Positions 1 through 12,418 of a stretch of 64,000 nucleotides of DNA are shown here, piece by piece. This DNA comes from Mycobacteroides franklinii (lineage in GTDB: Bacteria; Actinomycetota; Actinomycetes; Mycobacteriales; Mycobacteriaceae), in assembly GCF_002013895.1 (NCBI RefSeq), contig NZ_MAFQ01000009.1, positions 124,001-188,000 of the forward strand, written 5' to 3'. Position 1 is the stretch's first letter. Every line of letters begins with the position of its first letter. The position numbers and the translations under genes are program-made. Below the pieces are notes generated by a model that saw nothing but the letters and a program-made list of their open reading frames with translations, ran no database searches and was not told the DNA's origin.

Positions 1-935
1 CCTGGGAGTACAAGCCCTTCGGCGACCCGGGCAACGCGCTCTACAACCTGGCGACTCCGCTCTACGGTCTGACGCTGGGCCTGTCGGTGCTGTCGCTGGG
101 TATCGGTGCCGTGCTGTACACCAAGAAGTTCATCCCGCAGGAGATCTCCATCCAGGACCGTCACGACGGCCCCGGCTCGGCCGAGGTGGATCGCAAGACC
201 ATCGTCGCCCAGCTGCAGGACACCCTGGACACCTCGACCCTGCCGCGCCGCAAGATGATCGTCCGGGCCCTCGGCTTCGGCGTCGGTGCCATGGGTGCCG
301 GTACCGCCGTCGCCTTCATTGGCGGCATGATCAAGAACCCGTGGGCCAGGGTGGTTCCCACCGCCAACGGCAAGCAGCCGGTGCTGCTCACCAGTGGCTG
401 GACCCCGCGCTACCACGGTGAGACCATCTACCTGGGCCGCGCCGTCGGCAGCAGCTCCAACGTGCTGCTCAAGATCCGCCCCGAGGACATCGACGCCGGC
501 GGCATGGAGACCGTGTTCCCGTGGCGCGAGTCCGATGGCGACGGCACCACCGTCGAATCGCACGAGAAGCTGTCGCATATCCAGATGGGCATCCGTAACC
601 CCGTGATGCTGATCCGCGTGCGCCCCACCGATATGCCCAAGGTGGTCAAGCGCAAGGGGCAAGAGAACTTCAACTACGGAGACCTCTTCGCCTACACCAA
701 GATCTGCTCGCACCTGGGTTGCCCCACATCGCTGTTCGAGCAGCAGACCTACCGCATCCTGTGCCCGTGCCACCAGTCGCAGTTCGACGCACTGCACTTC
801 GCCAAGCCCATCTTCGGGCCTGCCGCTCGTGCGCTGGCACAGCTGCCCCTCACCGTCGACAAGGACGGATACCTCGTCGCCAACGGCGACTTCGTTGAAC
901 CCGTCGGACCCGCATTCTGGGAGCGCAAATCATGA
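1..935 (+). CDS. qcrA: Cytochrome bc1 Rieske iron-sulfur subunit, 5' truncated
   Basis: Rieske subunit of the menaquinol:cytochrome c reductase, which passes electrons from menaquinol to cytochrome c in the bc1-aa3 supercomplex. The window opens inside the gene; the frame is open from base 3 and gives 310 residues. A membrane segment lies at about visible residues 20-40 and a second hydrophobic stretch at about 84-105. The two cluster-binding boxes are CSHLGC (about residue 235) and CPCHQSQ (about 254), supplying two Cys and two His ligands. The last bases overlap the qcrB start in an ATGA at 932-935, so the two genes are translationally coupled. The missing part holds the N-terminal membrane segments typical of the actinobacterial form. 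Confidence 0.97.
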   Translation, partial: WEYKPFGDPGNALYNLATPLYGLTLGLSVLSLGIGAVLYTKKFIPQEISIQDRHDGPGSAEVDRKTIVAQLQDTLDTSTLPRRKMIVRALGFGVGAMGAGTAVAFIGGMIKNPWARVVPTANGKQPVLLTSGWTPRYHGETIYLGRAVGSSSNVLLKIRPEDIDAGGMETVFPWRESDGDGTTVESHEKLSHIQMGIRNPVMLIRVRPTDMPKVVKRKGQENFNYGDLFAYTKICSHLGCPTSLFEQQTYRILCPCHQSQFDALHFAKPIFGPAARALAQLPLTVDKDGYLVANGDFVEPVGPAFWERKS

Positions 936-2572
936 GCGACACAGCCCAAAAGCCCTCGCGCGCAGCCAAACAAGCCGAGGCGATGGATTCGCGGTATCAC
1001 CTCGCTGCCGGTATGAAGCGGCAGATCAACAAGGTCTTCCCGACCCACTGGTCGTTCATGCTCGGTGAGATCGCGCTGTACAGCTTCATCGTTCTGCTGC
1101 TTTCGGGTGTCTATCTGACCCTGTTCTTCGACCCGTCGATGTCCGAAGTGACCTACAACGGCATCTATCAGCCGCTGCGCGGCGTGCAGATGTCCAAGGC
1201 CTACGAGACCACCCTGAACATCAGCTTCGAGGTACGTGGTGGTCTGTTCGTGCGGCAGATCCATCACTGGGCGGCGCTGATGTTCGCGGCGTCGATCATG
1301 GTGCACATGGCCCGTATCTTCTTCACGGGTGCGTTCCGGCGTCCCCGTGAGGCCAACTGGGTCATCGGCGCGCTGCTGTTCATCCTGGCGATGTTCGAAG
1401 GTTTCTTCGGATACTCCCTGCCCGACGACCTGCTCTCCGGCACCGGTATCCGCGCGGCGCTTTCCGGCATCACCATGGGCCTTCCGCTGATCGGCACCTG
1501 GATGCACTGGGCGCTGTTCGGTGGCGACTTCCCCGGCAACATCCTGATCCCCCGTCTGTACGCCATGCACATCCTGCTGATCCCCGCGATCATCCTGGCG
1601 CTCATCGGTATCCACCTGGCCCTGGTCTGGTACCAGAAGCACACCCAGTTCCCCGGCCCGGGTGCGACTGAGAAGAACGTGGTGGGTGTGCGCATCCTCC
1701 CGGTGTTCGCCCTCAAGGGTGGATCCTTCTTCGCCTTCACCACCGCCATCCTGGCGCTGATGAGCGGTCTGCTGCAGATCAACCCCATCTGGGTGCTGGG
1801 CCCCTACAAGCCCTCACAGATCTCCGCGGGTAGCCAGCCGGACTTCTACATGATGTGGACCGACGGCCTGCTGCGCATCATCCCGGCTTGGGAGATCTAC
1901 CCGTTTGGCCACACCATCCCCCAGGCCGTGTGGGTTGCGGTCGGAATGGGCTTGGTGTTCGGTCTGCTGATCGCATACCCCTTCCTCGAGAAGAAGCTCA
2001 CCGGTGATGATGCCCACCACAACCTGCTGCAGCGGCCGCGTGACGCTCCGGTCAGGACGGCCATCGGCTCGGCGGCGATCTCGCTCTACATGTTGTTCAC
2101 GCTCATGTGTATGAACGACATCATCGCGCTGAAGTTCCACATCTCGCTGAACGCGACGACGTGGATCGGTCGTATCGGCATGGTCATCTTGCCGGCGGTG
2201 GTGTACTACATCGCCTATCGCTGGGCCATCGGCCTGCAGCGCAGCGATCGCGCGGTGCTGGAGCACGGCATCGAGACCGGCATCATCAAGCGCCTGCCGC
2301 ACGGTGAGTACATCGAGATCCACCAGCCGCTGGCCGGAGTCGATGAGCACGGCCATGCGATTCCGCTGGAGTACCAGGGGGCACCGGTGCCTCAGCGCAT
2401 GAACAAGCTCGGGTCCGCCGGAGCACCGGGCACCGGCTCGTTCCTGTTCGCCGACCCCGCCGACGAACAACACGCACTGGCCGAAGCCGAACACGAGGCG
2501 CACCACAAGTCACTACTCGCGCTGAAGGAGTACCAGGACGGCGAGCCGTCGACCAACGGTCACGGCCACTAG
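932..2572 (+). CDS. qcrB: Cytochrome bc1 cytochrome b subunit
   Basis: Cytochrome b carries the two b hemes and the quinol sites of complex III. The 546-residue protein has the multi-helix core, histidines in [11 protein letters not shown] (about residue 108) and YAMHILLIP (about 212), and P-D-F-Y in QPDFYMMWT where other phyla have PEWY. A hydrophilic His/Glu-rich tail of more than 100 residues follows the last helices, as in mycobacterial QcrB. It starts within the qcrA stop (ATGA overlap) and is followed 12 bases later by a strong hairpin terminator, so it ends the qcr operon. In mycobacteria this protein is the target of Q203-type inhibitors (family knowledge). Confidence 0.97.
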
Positions 2573-2584
2573 AAGGCAGCTCTG

Positions 2585-2626
2585 ACAGGTGCGCCCCGCA
2601 TGCGAAAGCGTGCGGGGCGCACCTGT
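2585..2626 (+). terminator. Intrinsic terminator of the qcr operon
   Basis: A perfect 16-bp stem (2585-2600 with 2611-2626) continues inward through a wobble and two GC pairs to a GAAA tetraloop at 2604-2607, and is followed by a short T run. It lies between the qcrB stop and the -10 element of the next gene, only three bases before that promoter. Confidence 0.9.
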
Positions 2627-2628
2627 TT

Positions 2629-2634
2629 TAGGGT
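2629..2634 (+). promoter_or_regulatory. -10 element for a leaderless transcript of the PPOX gene
   Basis: TAGGGT (TANNNT) sits exactly six bases before the ATG at 2641, which puts the predicted transcription start on the A of the start codon. No Shine-Dalgarno sequence is present. Confidence 0.6.
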
Positions 2635-2640
2635 GGCTGT

Positions 2641-3078
2641 ATGCGTGAGATGAGCCGAGAGGAATGGTGGGCCTTCGCCTCTGCGGGAACCCGTACCGGA
2701 ATGCTCGGCCTGGTCCGTGCCAACGGCGCACCCATCGTCACACCTGTCTGGTTCGTACTGCATGAGGGACCCGAGGGAGACGAGCTGATCTTCAACACGG
2801 GAACCAACACACTGAAGGGCAAAGCGATTCGGCGCGACCCACGCATCTCGCTGGCGGTCGATGATCAGCGGCCGCCGTTCTCCTATGTGCAGTTCACCGC
2901 AGAGGCGCGGCTGACCAACGATCATGACGAGATGCTCGCCTGGGCGACCGCCATCGGCGGACGCTACATGGGCGCCGACAAAGCCGAGGAGTTCGGCCGG
3001 CGCAACGCGGTGCCCGAGGAGTCACTCGTCCGGGCGAAAATCACCAAGGTGATCGCCCGCGCCGGCATCGCGGACTAA
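2641..3078 (+). CDS. PPOX-class flavin/deazaflavin-dependent oxidoreductase
   Basis: This 145-residue protein has the split-barrel fold of the pyridoxamine 5'-phosphate oxidase superfamily; actinobacterial members of this size often bind F420 or FMN. Supporting features are the N-terminal helix, the strand motif GAPIVTPVWFV (about residues 30-40), the K-A-I-R-R-D-P-R-I-S-L-A-V motif typical of TIGR03618-like proteins (about 61-73), and the closing V-R-A-K-I-T-K-V-I-A-R strand. The substrate cannot be read from sequence. It is monocistronic and leaderless, and its TAA overlaps the convergent stop of the next gene in the four bases CTAA. Confidence 0.85.
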   Translation: MREMSREEWWAFASAGTRTGMLGLVRANGAPIVTPVWFVLHEGPEGDELIFNTGTNTLKGKAIRRDPRISLAVDDQRPPFSYVQFTAEARLTNDHDEMLAWATAIGGRYMGADKAEEFGRRNAVPEESLVRAKITKVIARAGIAD

Positions 3079-3800
3079 GACCCTGACGAGCCGAGCTCGC
3101 GCAGCTTCTTGAGCGTCACCCACGGAATGGCCCCCATCGCGCAGGTGATCACCCCGGCGAACGCAAACGCGACGATGGCGGCGGTATCGCTGTCCACCGC
3201 CAGCAGATAGGTGCCCGTCACCACGGCCAGCAGCGCCAAGCCGATAGCACCGGCGATCCCCACCGCGGCCCGCAGCCACATGCGATCGACGACCGCCGAT
3301 TTCACGGCGGCCTCGGCGGCGGCCCGATATGCCGCGGACCCGGGACCGTTGTAGTCCGTCGGCACGTGGCTCACATGATCCGCGAGGCCGCCAAAGGTCT
3401 TGAGCTTCTCGGTCGATGCCTCCGCGGCAGGCGGACCCGGCAACGCTGCCGCCTCACGGGAAGTGCTGGCACCCTTGGATTTAGGCGCAGCTTTTGACGC
3501 GCCGCGCGTGGCGCGCTGGGCAGCGGTTTTGCGGGCGCGTAGCAACAGCGGCACCGCGCCGACGATGACGGCCAGCGACACCCCGATGACGATGTAGATC
3601 CCCAGAGAAGTACCGGAGGAGCCCGTCGAGCTGTCCCCCATTCCGGCGATCACCACGATGGCACCGACCAACATCCCGACGAACGCCAACCAGATGACCG
3701 CGCACAAGCCGATGAGCATCCGGTCAACGGACTCCGGCGATGACCGCCGCAGCGGGCCCGCGATTGCCTCCAGTGGCTTGGCCAATCGACCTGCTGGCAT
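3075..3800 (-). CDS. DUF2561-type membrane protein (Rv2197c position)
   Basis: Conserved mycobacterial transmembrane protein of 241 residues with unknown function. It has four hydrophobic helices in two pairs (about residues 27-55, 67-87, 175-195 and 203-223), separated by a long Ala/Lys/Ser-rich cytoplasm-like loop. Its ATG follows directly on the mmpS3 stop (shared base, TGATG at 3798-3802), so it is coupled to mmpS3. In M. tuberculosis the same position between qcrB and mmpS3 is held by Rv2197c, which supports orthology. Its own stop shares CTAA with the convergent PPOX gene. Confidence 0.85.
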   Translation of the reverse strand: MPAGRLAKPLEAIAGPLRRSSPESVDRMLIGLCAVIWLAFVGMLVGAIVVIAGMGDSSTGSSGTSLGIYIVIGVSLAVIVGAVPLLLRARKTAAQRATRGASKAAPKSKGASTSREAAALPGPPAAEASTEKLKTFGGLADHVSHVPTDYNGPGSAAYRAAAEAAVKSAVVDRMWLRAAVGIAGAIGLALLAVVTGTYLLAVDSDTAAIVAFAFAGVITCAMGAIPWVTLKKLRELGSSGS

Positions 3801-4666
3801 CAGCAGGTTGCCTGCGCCGAATTGTTGTTGTTGGAGGACAAAACCTGACCGTCGCTGGTGGTGATCGTGCAGTTGAGCTGACTCAGCCGCAGGAAGCTAC
3901 TCGCCGACACCGATCCGATCTCCGAATTCGAAATGGGGGTAACCGTGATCGACCACGGGATGTACACATTCGGGTTCACCCGGGTGCGTCCCGAACCGTC
4001 GGTCCAGGTGATCGAGATGCGATCGAGCGGAGCCTTGGAACCGGTCACCGAGTACGTGATCTGCCGTGGCCCGGCCGGTGTCGTGGTCGTCGGGGGCGGA
4101 GGCGGCGGCGGTGTCGTCGTGGTAGTCACCGGCGGCGGCGCCTCATGCGTCGTCACCGGCGGAGGGGGCGGCGGTGGCGGCTCCACCGTCACCGTCTCGG
4201 TCACCACCGGCGGAGGCGGAGGAGGCGGCGGCTCGGTGGTCGGTGGAGGCGGCGGCGGTGGGGGCGGCGGGGTCGTGGTGGTGATGATCTCGTTCCACGG
4301 CGTGGTGCTCGGCGTTGGTATCACCGTGCTGCTCTTGGCCGCACCGTTGGTCTCATCCGAACGGCCCGCGACGAGCAAAGCAACGGAGGCGACCAGGGTG
4401 ATGGCGGCGATGATCGCTGCCACGCCGACGACCCACGGCCACCGCGGCGGCGGCGGCTCCTCGCCATCGACGAGTTGGGTCTCGTACTCGTCGTAGGGCA
4501 CGTATGGGCTGGTGAATTGCTCGGATTCGGGCGCCGAGTACGCCTGAGAATGAAACGCGGCAGAATCCGCCCCGGAAGAGTCGGGAGCCGCAGCTTCCTC
4601 ATTCGGACCGTCCAGATCCGGAACTTCCCCGGGATTCCCCGACCCTGGGTTGTCCGTCCCACTCAT
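3800..4666 (-). CDS. mmpS3: MmpS3-type membrane protein with polyproline spacer
   Basis: MmpS-family protein of 288 residues. An acidic cytoplasmic N-terminus is followed by one membrane helix at about residues 78-98, then about 80 residues of polyproline blocks alternating with Thr/Val/Glu, then the C-terminal beta-sandwich domain ([19 protein letters not shown] onward) that ends in Cys. The polyproline spacer would hold the domain away from the membrane in the periplasm or cell wall. Unlike other MmpS proteins it has no MmpL neighbour. It is transcribed ahead of the DUF2561 gene with which it overlaps. Gene order matches Rv2198c. Confidence 0.93.
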   Translation of the reverse strand: MSGTDNPGSGNPGEVPDLDGPNEEAAAPDSSGADSAAFHSQAYSAPESEQFTSPYVPYDEYETQLVDGEEPPPPRWPWVVGVAAIIAAITLVASVALLVAGRSDETNGAAKSSTVIPTPSTTPWNEIITTTTPPPPPPPPPPTTEPPPPPPPPVVTETVTVEPPPPPPPPVTTHEAPPPVTTTTTPPPPPPPTTTTPAGPRQITYSVTGSKAPLDRISITWTDGSGRTRVNPNVYIPWSITVTPISNSEIGSVSASSFLRLSQLNCTITTSDGQVLSSNNNNSAQATC

Positions 4667-4903
4667 CTACACAAGTTCCTTTTCGTCACTTCCCGCTCCC
4701 CGGCGAGCCACCTGCCTGAGGGGCCATGGCAACGATAGCCAACGCAATCCGGGGCGACGAATCCCGAAGGCCAGAAAAAACAAACTGACCACCGGATTGT
4801 TATCGAAAACGTGATGGTGCGCACGGCAATGTCCCACCAGCCACGGCCGTCCCACCGCAAAGTACGGGAGCGGCCATGGCTGACGGGCAAAATGCGAGAT
4901 GAG

Positions 4904-5323
4904 CTAGTGCTTCTCCGCGCCGATGTGGTACTCGAAGACCAGGCCGGCGACCGCGCTCAGCACAAACACCGCACCGGCGGCGAGCAGCCACGGCAGCCAC
5001 AGCGCCACGCCCACGGCAGTGGTGGCGGCGGCCAGCGCGATCATGATCGGCCACCAGCTGTGCGGGCTGTAGAAGCCGAGCTCTCCGGCGCCATCGGCGA
5101 TCTCGGCGTCCTCGTAGTCCTCGGGACGGGTGTCCAGACGACGGGCCACGAACCGGAAGAACGTGGAGATGATCAGCGACAGACCCGTGGTCATCACCAT
5201 GGCGGTGGTACCGGCCCACTCCACGCCGCCGTTGGCGTACATGGCGGTCAGCACCGCGTACACCACGGTGGCCAGGGCGAAGAATCCGGTGAGGATCTCG
5301 AAGAGTCGGGCTTCGATATGCAT
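4904..5323 (-). CDS. ctaF: Cytochrome c oxidase subunit 4
   Basis: Small actinobacterial subunit IV of the aa3 oxidase, 139 residues. It has four predicted helices, two near the N-terminus (about residues 9-30 and 37-58) and two near the C-terminus (about 92-130), with a conserved acidic loop between ([27 protein letters not shown]). It lies 15 bases downstream of ctaC and is co-transcribed with it. The 237 bases downstream to mmpS3 contain no gene I can support; they hold the mmpS3 leader with an AAGGA about 11 bases before its ATG. Confidence 0.95.
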
Positions 5324-5338
5324 GCTGCGCTCCCTCGC

Positions 5339-6388
5339 CTAGTTCTTGGCCGCGTTGTTGTCTACCGGCGCGAGATCGCCGCGACGACCATCGAACGGCC
5401 TGGTGGTGATCGAGACGGGTGACTGACCGATCGAGGCCAGTGCCTCCGCGTTGCTCTTACCGTCCTGACGCGCCTTCAGATAGAACTTGAAGTCATTGGG
5501 GCTGACCACGCGCAGCTCGAAGGCCATCATCGAGTGGTACGTGCCGCACATCTCCACGCAGCGCCCCACGAACGCGCCCTCCTTCAGGATCTTGCTGACC
5601 TGAAAGACGTTGTCGGAGTTGTTGGCCTTGGGCTCGGGCATCACGTCGCGAGTGAACAGGAACGGCACCACCCGGAACGAGTGGATGACGTCGGCCGAGG
5701 CCAGCTGGAACTCGATGCTCTTGCCGCTGGGCACGACCAGCACCGGGATCTCCGAAGAGGTTCCGACCGTCTCGATCTTGTCGAAGTTCAGGTAGGTGCG
5801 GTCCTCACGGTTCAGGCCACGCACCGGGCCGACGAGCTCGTTGCCGTGTGCGTCCTTGCCCTCGGGCTTGGAGGTCATGGCCTTCTTGCGCTCGGGGTCG
5901 GCGCCTTCGTAGTTGAGGCTTCCGTCCTTGAACGCGACCTTCTGGTAGCCGAACTTCCAGTTCCACTGGAATGCGGTGACGTCGACGACGACCTCGGGGT
6001 TGGGGTCCTTGTGCATGACCTTGTTCTGCACCACGACGGTGAAGTAGAAGAGCACCGCGATGATCAAGAAGGGCACCACCGTCAGGACCAGCTCCAGCGG
6101 CAGGTTGTACCCGAACTGACGCGGGAACTCGGTGTCGCCCGGCTTGTGGCGGTGGAACGCGACGGTCCAGAAGGTCAGACCCCACACGATGACGCCGACG
6201 ACCAGCGAGGCGACGACCGCCCAGGTCCACAAGGGGGCCATGTAGTCGTGTGCTTCGGGGGTGATGCCCTCGGGCCAGCCGAACCGCAGCACCTCTTGGA
6301 CGCTACAACCGCTGAGCAGGAAGCTCGCCGCGCCCAACAGCACCACAGTGGCCAGCAGGGACGGCCGTGAGCCGGACCGTGACGTCAC
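5339..6388 (-). CDS. ctaC: Cytochrome c oxidase subunit II
   Basis: Subunit II receives electrons from cytochrome c at its CuA centre. The 349-residue protein has a lipoprotein-type signal with the lipobox LLSGC at about residues 24-28, two membrane helices (about 55-77 and 99-121), and a cupredoxin domain with the CuA ligands HSF and [12 protein letters not shown] near residues 230-290. The insert of about 60 residues between the CuA-domain strands is typical of actinobacteria. The start is the GTG at 6388, supported by AGGAGG eight bases upstream. ctaF follows in the same operon. Confidence 0.96.
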
Positions 6389-6548
6389 GTTTTTAGCCTC
6401 CTGTTTCGCCTGCAGAATCCATCGCTGACCAGTGGCAGCAATCGAATACTACGCAGCGTAGACCACGCGGTCGCATCAGGGCTGCGACGGGGCCGGTATC
6501 GGGACCTAGGTCCTGAGACGGTCCCCGTGATGTTGCATACTTGGCCGC

Positions 6549-9520
<2,972 letters not shown>

Positions 9521-9607
9521 CTAACGTAACTGTTCGGGCGGTTGTCTCCGATTGCTAGCCTGGTTTGTTGGGGAGTGAGATCGGGGACACGATTTTCAGG
9601 AGAATTA

Positions 9608-10150
9608 ATGGCTGAACCAGGTTATTCGACGGTGCCCTACCCTGGTTTACCGCCCATGCCGCCACCGGTCGACTACCCCGAACGCAAGCGCAAGGTGCCT
9701 GGCTGGGTCGCACCCGTCGCCGTGGTGGCCGCGCTGCTGGTGCTGGCGCTCATCCTCGGATTCCTGACCAAGAATTCGGGTGTCTCCCAACGGCCCAGTG
9801 AGGCGAAGATCGAGCAGACCATTCAGGGCTACCTGGATGCGATGGCCAGGCTCGACACCGTGACGCTGGCACGCAACGCCGGCTGCGGCCTGTATGACGC
9901 GGTGCGCGACAAGGACACCGACGACACGATTGTGCGTGCCAACGCCCAACAGTTCGTCGCCACCTTCGGAACGGCCACGGTGAAGTCGATCGACAAGGTC
10001 GTCTACTTCTCCCAGTACCAACTCAAGGTGCTCTTCACCGCGACAAGCCAGAAGCGCAAGGACGCCCCGCAGGGCCAGGCCGAGCTGCTTCTCAACGACG
10101 GCAAGATCTACGTGTGCTCCGCCTACATGCGCGGCGGGAACGCTTACTGA
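9608..10150 (+). CDS. Membrane-anchored Rv2203-like protein
   Basis: Conserved mycobacterial protein of unknown function, 180 residues from the ATG at 9608, which has AGGAGA about five bases upstream. A longer in-frame start at 9542 has no ribosome site. The protein has a Pro/Tyr-rich cytoplasmic N-terminus, one membrane helix at about residues 33-55, and an extracytoplasmic domain resembling the NTF2-like/DUF4878 lumazine-type domains that follow such anchors (S-E-A-K-I-E-Q-T-I-Q-G-Y-L-D-A-M-A-R). Two Cys in that domain (ARNAGCGLY and KIYVCSAY) could form a disulfide. Confidence 0.82.
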   Translation: MAEPGYSTVPYPGLPPMPPPVDYPERKRKVPGWVAPVAVVAALLVLALILGFLTKNSGVSQRPSEAKIEQTIQGYLDAMARLDTVTLARNAGCGLYDAVRDKDTDDTIVRANAQQFVATFGTATVKSIDKVVYFSQYQLKVLFTATSQKRKDAPQGQAELLLNDGKIYVCSAYMRGGNAY

Positions 10151-10169
10151 TCAGTGCGTTCTGATCAGT
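10146..10169. terminator. Probable bidirectional terminator carrying both stop codons
   Basis: A 9-bp perfect inverted repeat (10146-10154 and 10161-10169) with a six-base loop separates two convergent genes. Each arm contains the self-palindrome CTGATCAG, and each palindrome contains the TGA stop of one gene: 10148-10150 for the plus gene, 10165-10167 for the minus gene. There is no long T run, so termination strength is uncertain. Confidence 0.5.
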
Positions 10170-10536
10170 TGAAGGAGTCGCCGCAGGCGCAGGAGCCGGT
10201 GGCGTTCGGGTTGTCGATCGTGAAGCCCTGCTTCTCGATGGTGTCGACGAAGTCGATGGAGGCACCCTGGATGTAGGGAGCGCTCATGCGGTCGACGGTG
10301 AGCTTCACACCGTCGAACTCGGTGACGAGGTCTCCGTCGAGGGTCCGGTCGTCGAAGAACAGCTGGTACCGCAGACCCGCGCAGCCACCCGGCTGGACGG
10401 CGATGCGCAGCGAAAGATCGTCGCGGCCTTCCTGGTCCAGCAGCGCCTTGGCCTTGGCGGCAGCAGCATCGGTCAAGACGGCGCCATGCGTGCCCTCATC
10501 GGTACTGGTGGCGGTCGATTCGTCTTGGACAGTCAT
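10165..10536 (-). CDS. A-type iron-sulfur cluster carrier (ErpA/IscA/HesB family)
   Basis: Fe-S cluster insertion protein of 123 residues. It has the A-type carrier core with the three cysteines in the usual places: GGCAGLRY (about residue 52) and CACGDSF near the C-terminus. The 20 extra residues at the N-terminus are usual for actinobacteria. It would receive a cluster from the SUF machinery and pass it to enzymes such as LipA, which lies in this window. AGGGGAGA seven bases upstream supports the start. This is the Rv2204c position. Confidence 0.92.
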   Translation of the reverse strand: MTVQDESTATSTDEGTHGAVLTDAAAAKAKALLDQEGRDDLSLRIAVQPGGCAGLRYQLFFDDRTLDGDLVTEFDGVKLTVDRMSAPYIQGASIDFVDTIEKQGFTIDNPNATGSCACGDSFN

Positions 10537-10626
10537 GGTGGGATCTCCCCTGGGTCGAAGCTCGCGGGCGGACGTCCACTTCAGGCACGTCTTCTGATGT
10601 CAACGGTACCTCGTGTACGGCTATTC

Positions 10627-11715
10627 CTACATCTGTGCCCAACTATCCGGGCTCTGGCGAGGCGGCCAGTCCCGTGCGACGTGGGCCGCCAGCCCGGCCA
10701 GTTGACCGGCGGCATCGTCCATGGCGCGCTGCACGGACCCCGCGAACTGCGCAATCGATTCGGCGCGCGCGATACCTGCCCGTTCGTATTCGGCACGGTC
10801 CAGTGCCACCTGCCCTGCCAACACCAGCACCGGAATGCCCGATGTCGTGGCGCGGGCCGCTACCGCCCCGGCGACCTTGCCGTGCAGCGTCTGGTCGTCG
10901 AACTTCCCTTCTCCGGTGATCACCAGGTCGGCCCGCTCGACCGCGGCATCGAGGCCGGTGTGCTCGGCGACGATCCGTGCTCCCGACGCCCGACGGCCAC
11001 CGAGCGCGAGCAGGGCTGCCCCGATGCCACCCGCCGCCCCGGCTCCGGCGACGTCCCGGACGAAACGCCCGGTTCCGGCCTCCAGCACCGCGGCCCACTC
11101 GGTGAGCCGCGCCTCCAGGCGTGTGACGGTGTCCCGGTCTGCCCCCTTCTGCGGACCGAACACCGCGGCCGCACCGCTGCTACCGAGCAGCGGATGCTCC
11201 ACATCGCTGGCGACCACCAGTTCTGTTGTGGCCAACCGGTGCTGCGCCCGCTCCAACCCTCCGAGGCCCTCGACGAGCCCCGCGCCCCCGTCGGTGCAGC
11301 TGCTGCCGCCCAGGCCGACGACGATCCGCGTCGCCCCGGTGTCCAGTGCGGCCGCGATCAGCTGCCCGACCCCGGTGCTGTGCGCACGCCAGGCGGTGTC
11401 GATCGAGGGCGACTGTCGCAGCAGCGGCAGCCCGCAGGCCTGCGCGCATTCGACATAGGCGGTCGTTCCGTCCGCCAGCCATTCGGCGTCGACTTCCTCG
11501 TCCAGGGGTCCGCGCACCCGCACCGCGTGCCGGCGCGCCGAGGTCAGCTGTGTAGCGAGCACGTCCACGAACCCGGGTCCGCCGTCGGACTGTGGGCTGA
11601 GGATGACCGTGTCGCCGGGACGAGTTCTGCCCCAGCCTTCCGCGATGGCGCTCGCGGCCTCGGTGGCGGTGAGGGTGTCACCGAAGCTGTCGGGCGCCAC
11701 CAGAATCTGACTCAT
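10627..11715 (-). CDS. Glycerate kinase
   Basis: Glycerate kinase of the GarK/GlxK family, 362 residues, phosphorylating D-glycerate to 2- or 3-phosphoglycerate. Evidence: the N-terminus [20 protein letters not shown], the [10 protein letters not shown] phosphate-binding motif, the central [13 protein letters not shown] loop, and the C-terminal [14 protein letters not shown] motif. The start at 11715 is set by the conserved N-terminus and by a TATCCT hexamer six bases upstream (leaderless). It is divergent from the DUF3043 gene with only 22 bases between start codons. This is the Rv2205c position. Confidence 0.93.
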   Translation of the reverse strand: MSQILVAPDSFGDTLTATEAASAIAEGWGRTRPGDTVILSPQSDGGPGFVDVLATQLTSARRHAVRVRGPLDEEVDAEWLADGTTAYVECAQACGLPLLRQSPSIDTAWRAHSTGVGQLIAAALDTGATRIVVGLGGSSCTDGGAGLVEGLGGLERAQHRLATTELVVASDVEHPLLGSSGAAAVFGPQKGADRDTVTRLEARLTEWAAVLEAGTGRFVRDVAGAGAAGGIGAALLALGGRRASGARIVAEHTGLDAAVERADLVITGEGKFDDQTLHGKVAGAVAARATTSGIPVLVLAGQVALDRAEYERAGIARAESIAQFAGSVQRAMDDAAGQLAGLAAHVARDWPPRQSPDSWAQM

Positions 11716-11721
11716 TCGCGC

Positions 11722-11731
11722 AGGATAATCT
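11722..11731. promoter_or_regulatory. Bidirectional leaderless promoter, glycerate kinase / DUF3043
   Basis: The plus-strand -10 TAATCT (11726-11731) and the minus-strand -10 TATCCT (11727-11722) share the TA at 11726-11727. Each is followed by exactly six bases and then a start codon (GTG at 11738, ATG at 11715), so both transcripts should start on the first base of the coding sequence. Confidence 0.7.
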
Positions 11732-11737
11732 GGGCTG

Positions 11738-12412
11738 GTGAATCTGCTCGGCCGAAAGAAATCCGCCCCCACCGATGACACTGCCGCGGCGTCCACTTCG
11801 CCGTCCGGTGAGACGGACGTCACAGGACCTTCCGAGCCGTCGCAGTCGGGAAAGGGCCGCCCCACCCCCAAGCGGGACGCCGGGAAGCGCCGCGGACCTG
11901 TCGCGCCGGCACCGTTGACCAGTTCCGAGGCACGGCAACGCCGCAAGGCGATGCGCGGGCCGAAGTTGTCGCGCGCCGAGCGCAAGGTGGAGACCGCCGA
12001 GCGGCGCGCCCGGATGGCCGAAAGTCGCGAAAAGATGATGGCCGGGGACGAGGCGTACCTGCTGCCCCGCGACAGGGGTCCGGTGCGCGCATTCGCGCGC
12101 GACATCGTCGACTCGCGGCGCAATGTGCTGGGGCTGTTCATGCCACTGGCGCTCTTCCTGATCTTCTCCATGTTCGCGGTGCCGTCCGTCCAGGTGCAGA
12201 TGTGGATGACCCCGGCCATGCTGGTTTTGATGATCGTGATGATCGTCGACGGCATCTTTGTAGGCCGACTGGTGAACAAACGCGTCTACGAACGGTTCCC
12301 GACCAGCGACGAGGGCGGATTCAAGCTCGGCTGGTACGCCGCCAGCCGCGCGTCACAGCTGCGCAGGATGCGCGCGCCGCGTCCCCGGGTCAACCGCGGC
12401 GAGCCGGTTTAG
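11738..12412 (+). CDS. DUF3043 membrane protein (Rv2206 type)
   Basis: Actinobacterial membrane protein of 224 residues, function unknown. A charged, disordered N-terminal part of about 70 residues and an Arg/Glu-rich helix ([16 protein letters not shown] onward, about 68-105) precede the RDIVDSRRN motif, two membrane helices (about 134-153 and 155-178) and a basic C-terminal tail ([15 protein letters not shown]). The GTG start is supported by the leaderless -10 six bases upstream. It is followed six bases later by cobU. Confidence 0.87.
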   Translation: MNLLGRKKSAPTDDTAAASTSPSGETDVTGPSEPSQSGKGRPTPKRDAGKRRGPVAPAPLTSSEARQRRKAMRGPKLSRAERKVETAERRARMAESREKMMAGDEAYLLPRDRGPVRAFARDIVDSRRNVLGLFMPLALFLIFSMFAVPSVQVQMWMTPAMLVLMIVMIVDGIFVGRLVNKRVYERFPTSDEGGFKLGWYAASRASQLRRMRAPRPRVNRGEPV

Positions 12413-12418
12413 CCGGAC

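Noticed and set aside
3933..4496. Gly/Val-rich plus-strand frame
   Set aside because: It is the antisense of the mmpS3 polyproline spacer, with poly-Gly mirroring poly-Pro.
4811..6370. His/Gly/Asp-rich plus-strand frames over ctaF and ctaC
   Set aside because: They are shadows of the highly conserved minus-strand oxidase genes and have no family features.
11716..12279. Longer N-terminal form of glycerate kinase
   Set aside because: It would run through the DUF3043 gene; the conserved start ILVAPDSFG and the -10 element set the ATG at 11715.
12413..12418. Cobalamin riboswitch before cobU
   Set aside because: Only six bases separate the genes and no B12-box was seen in the upstream gene.
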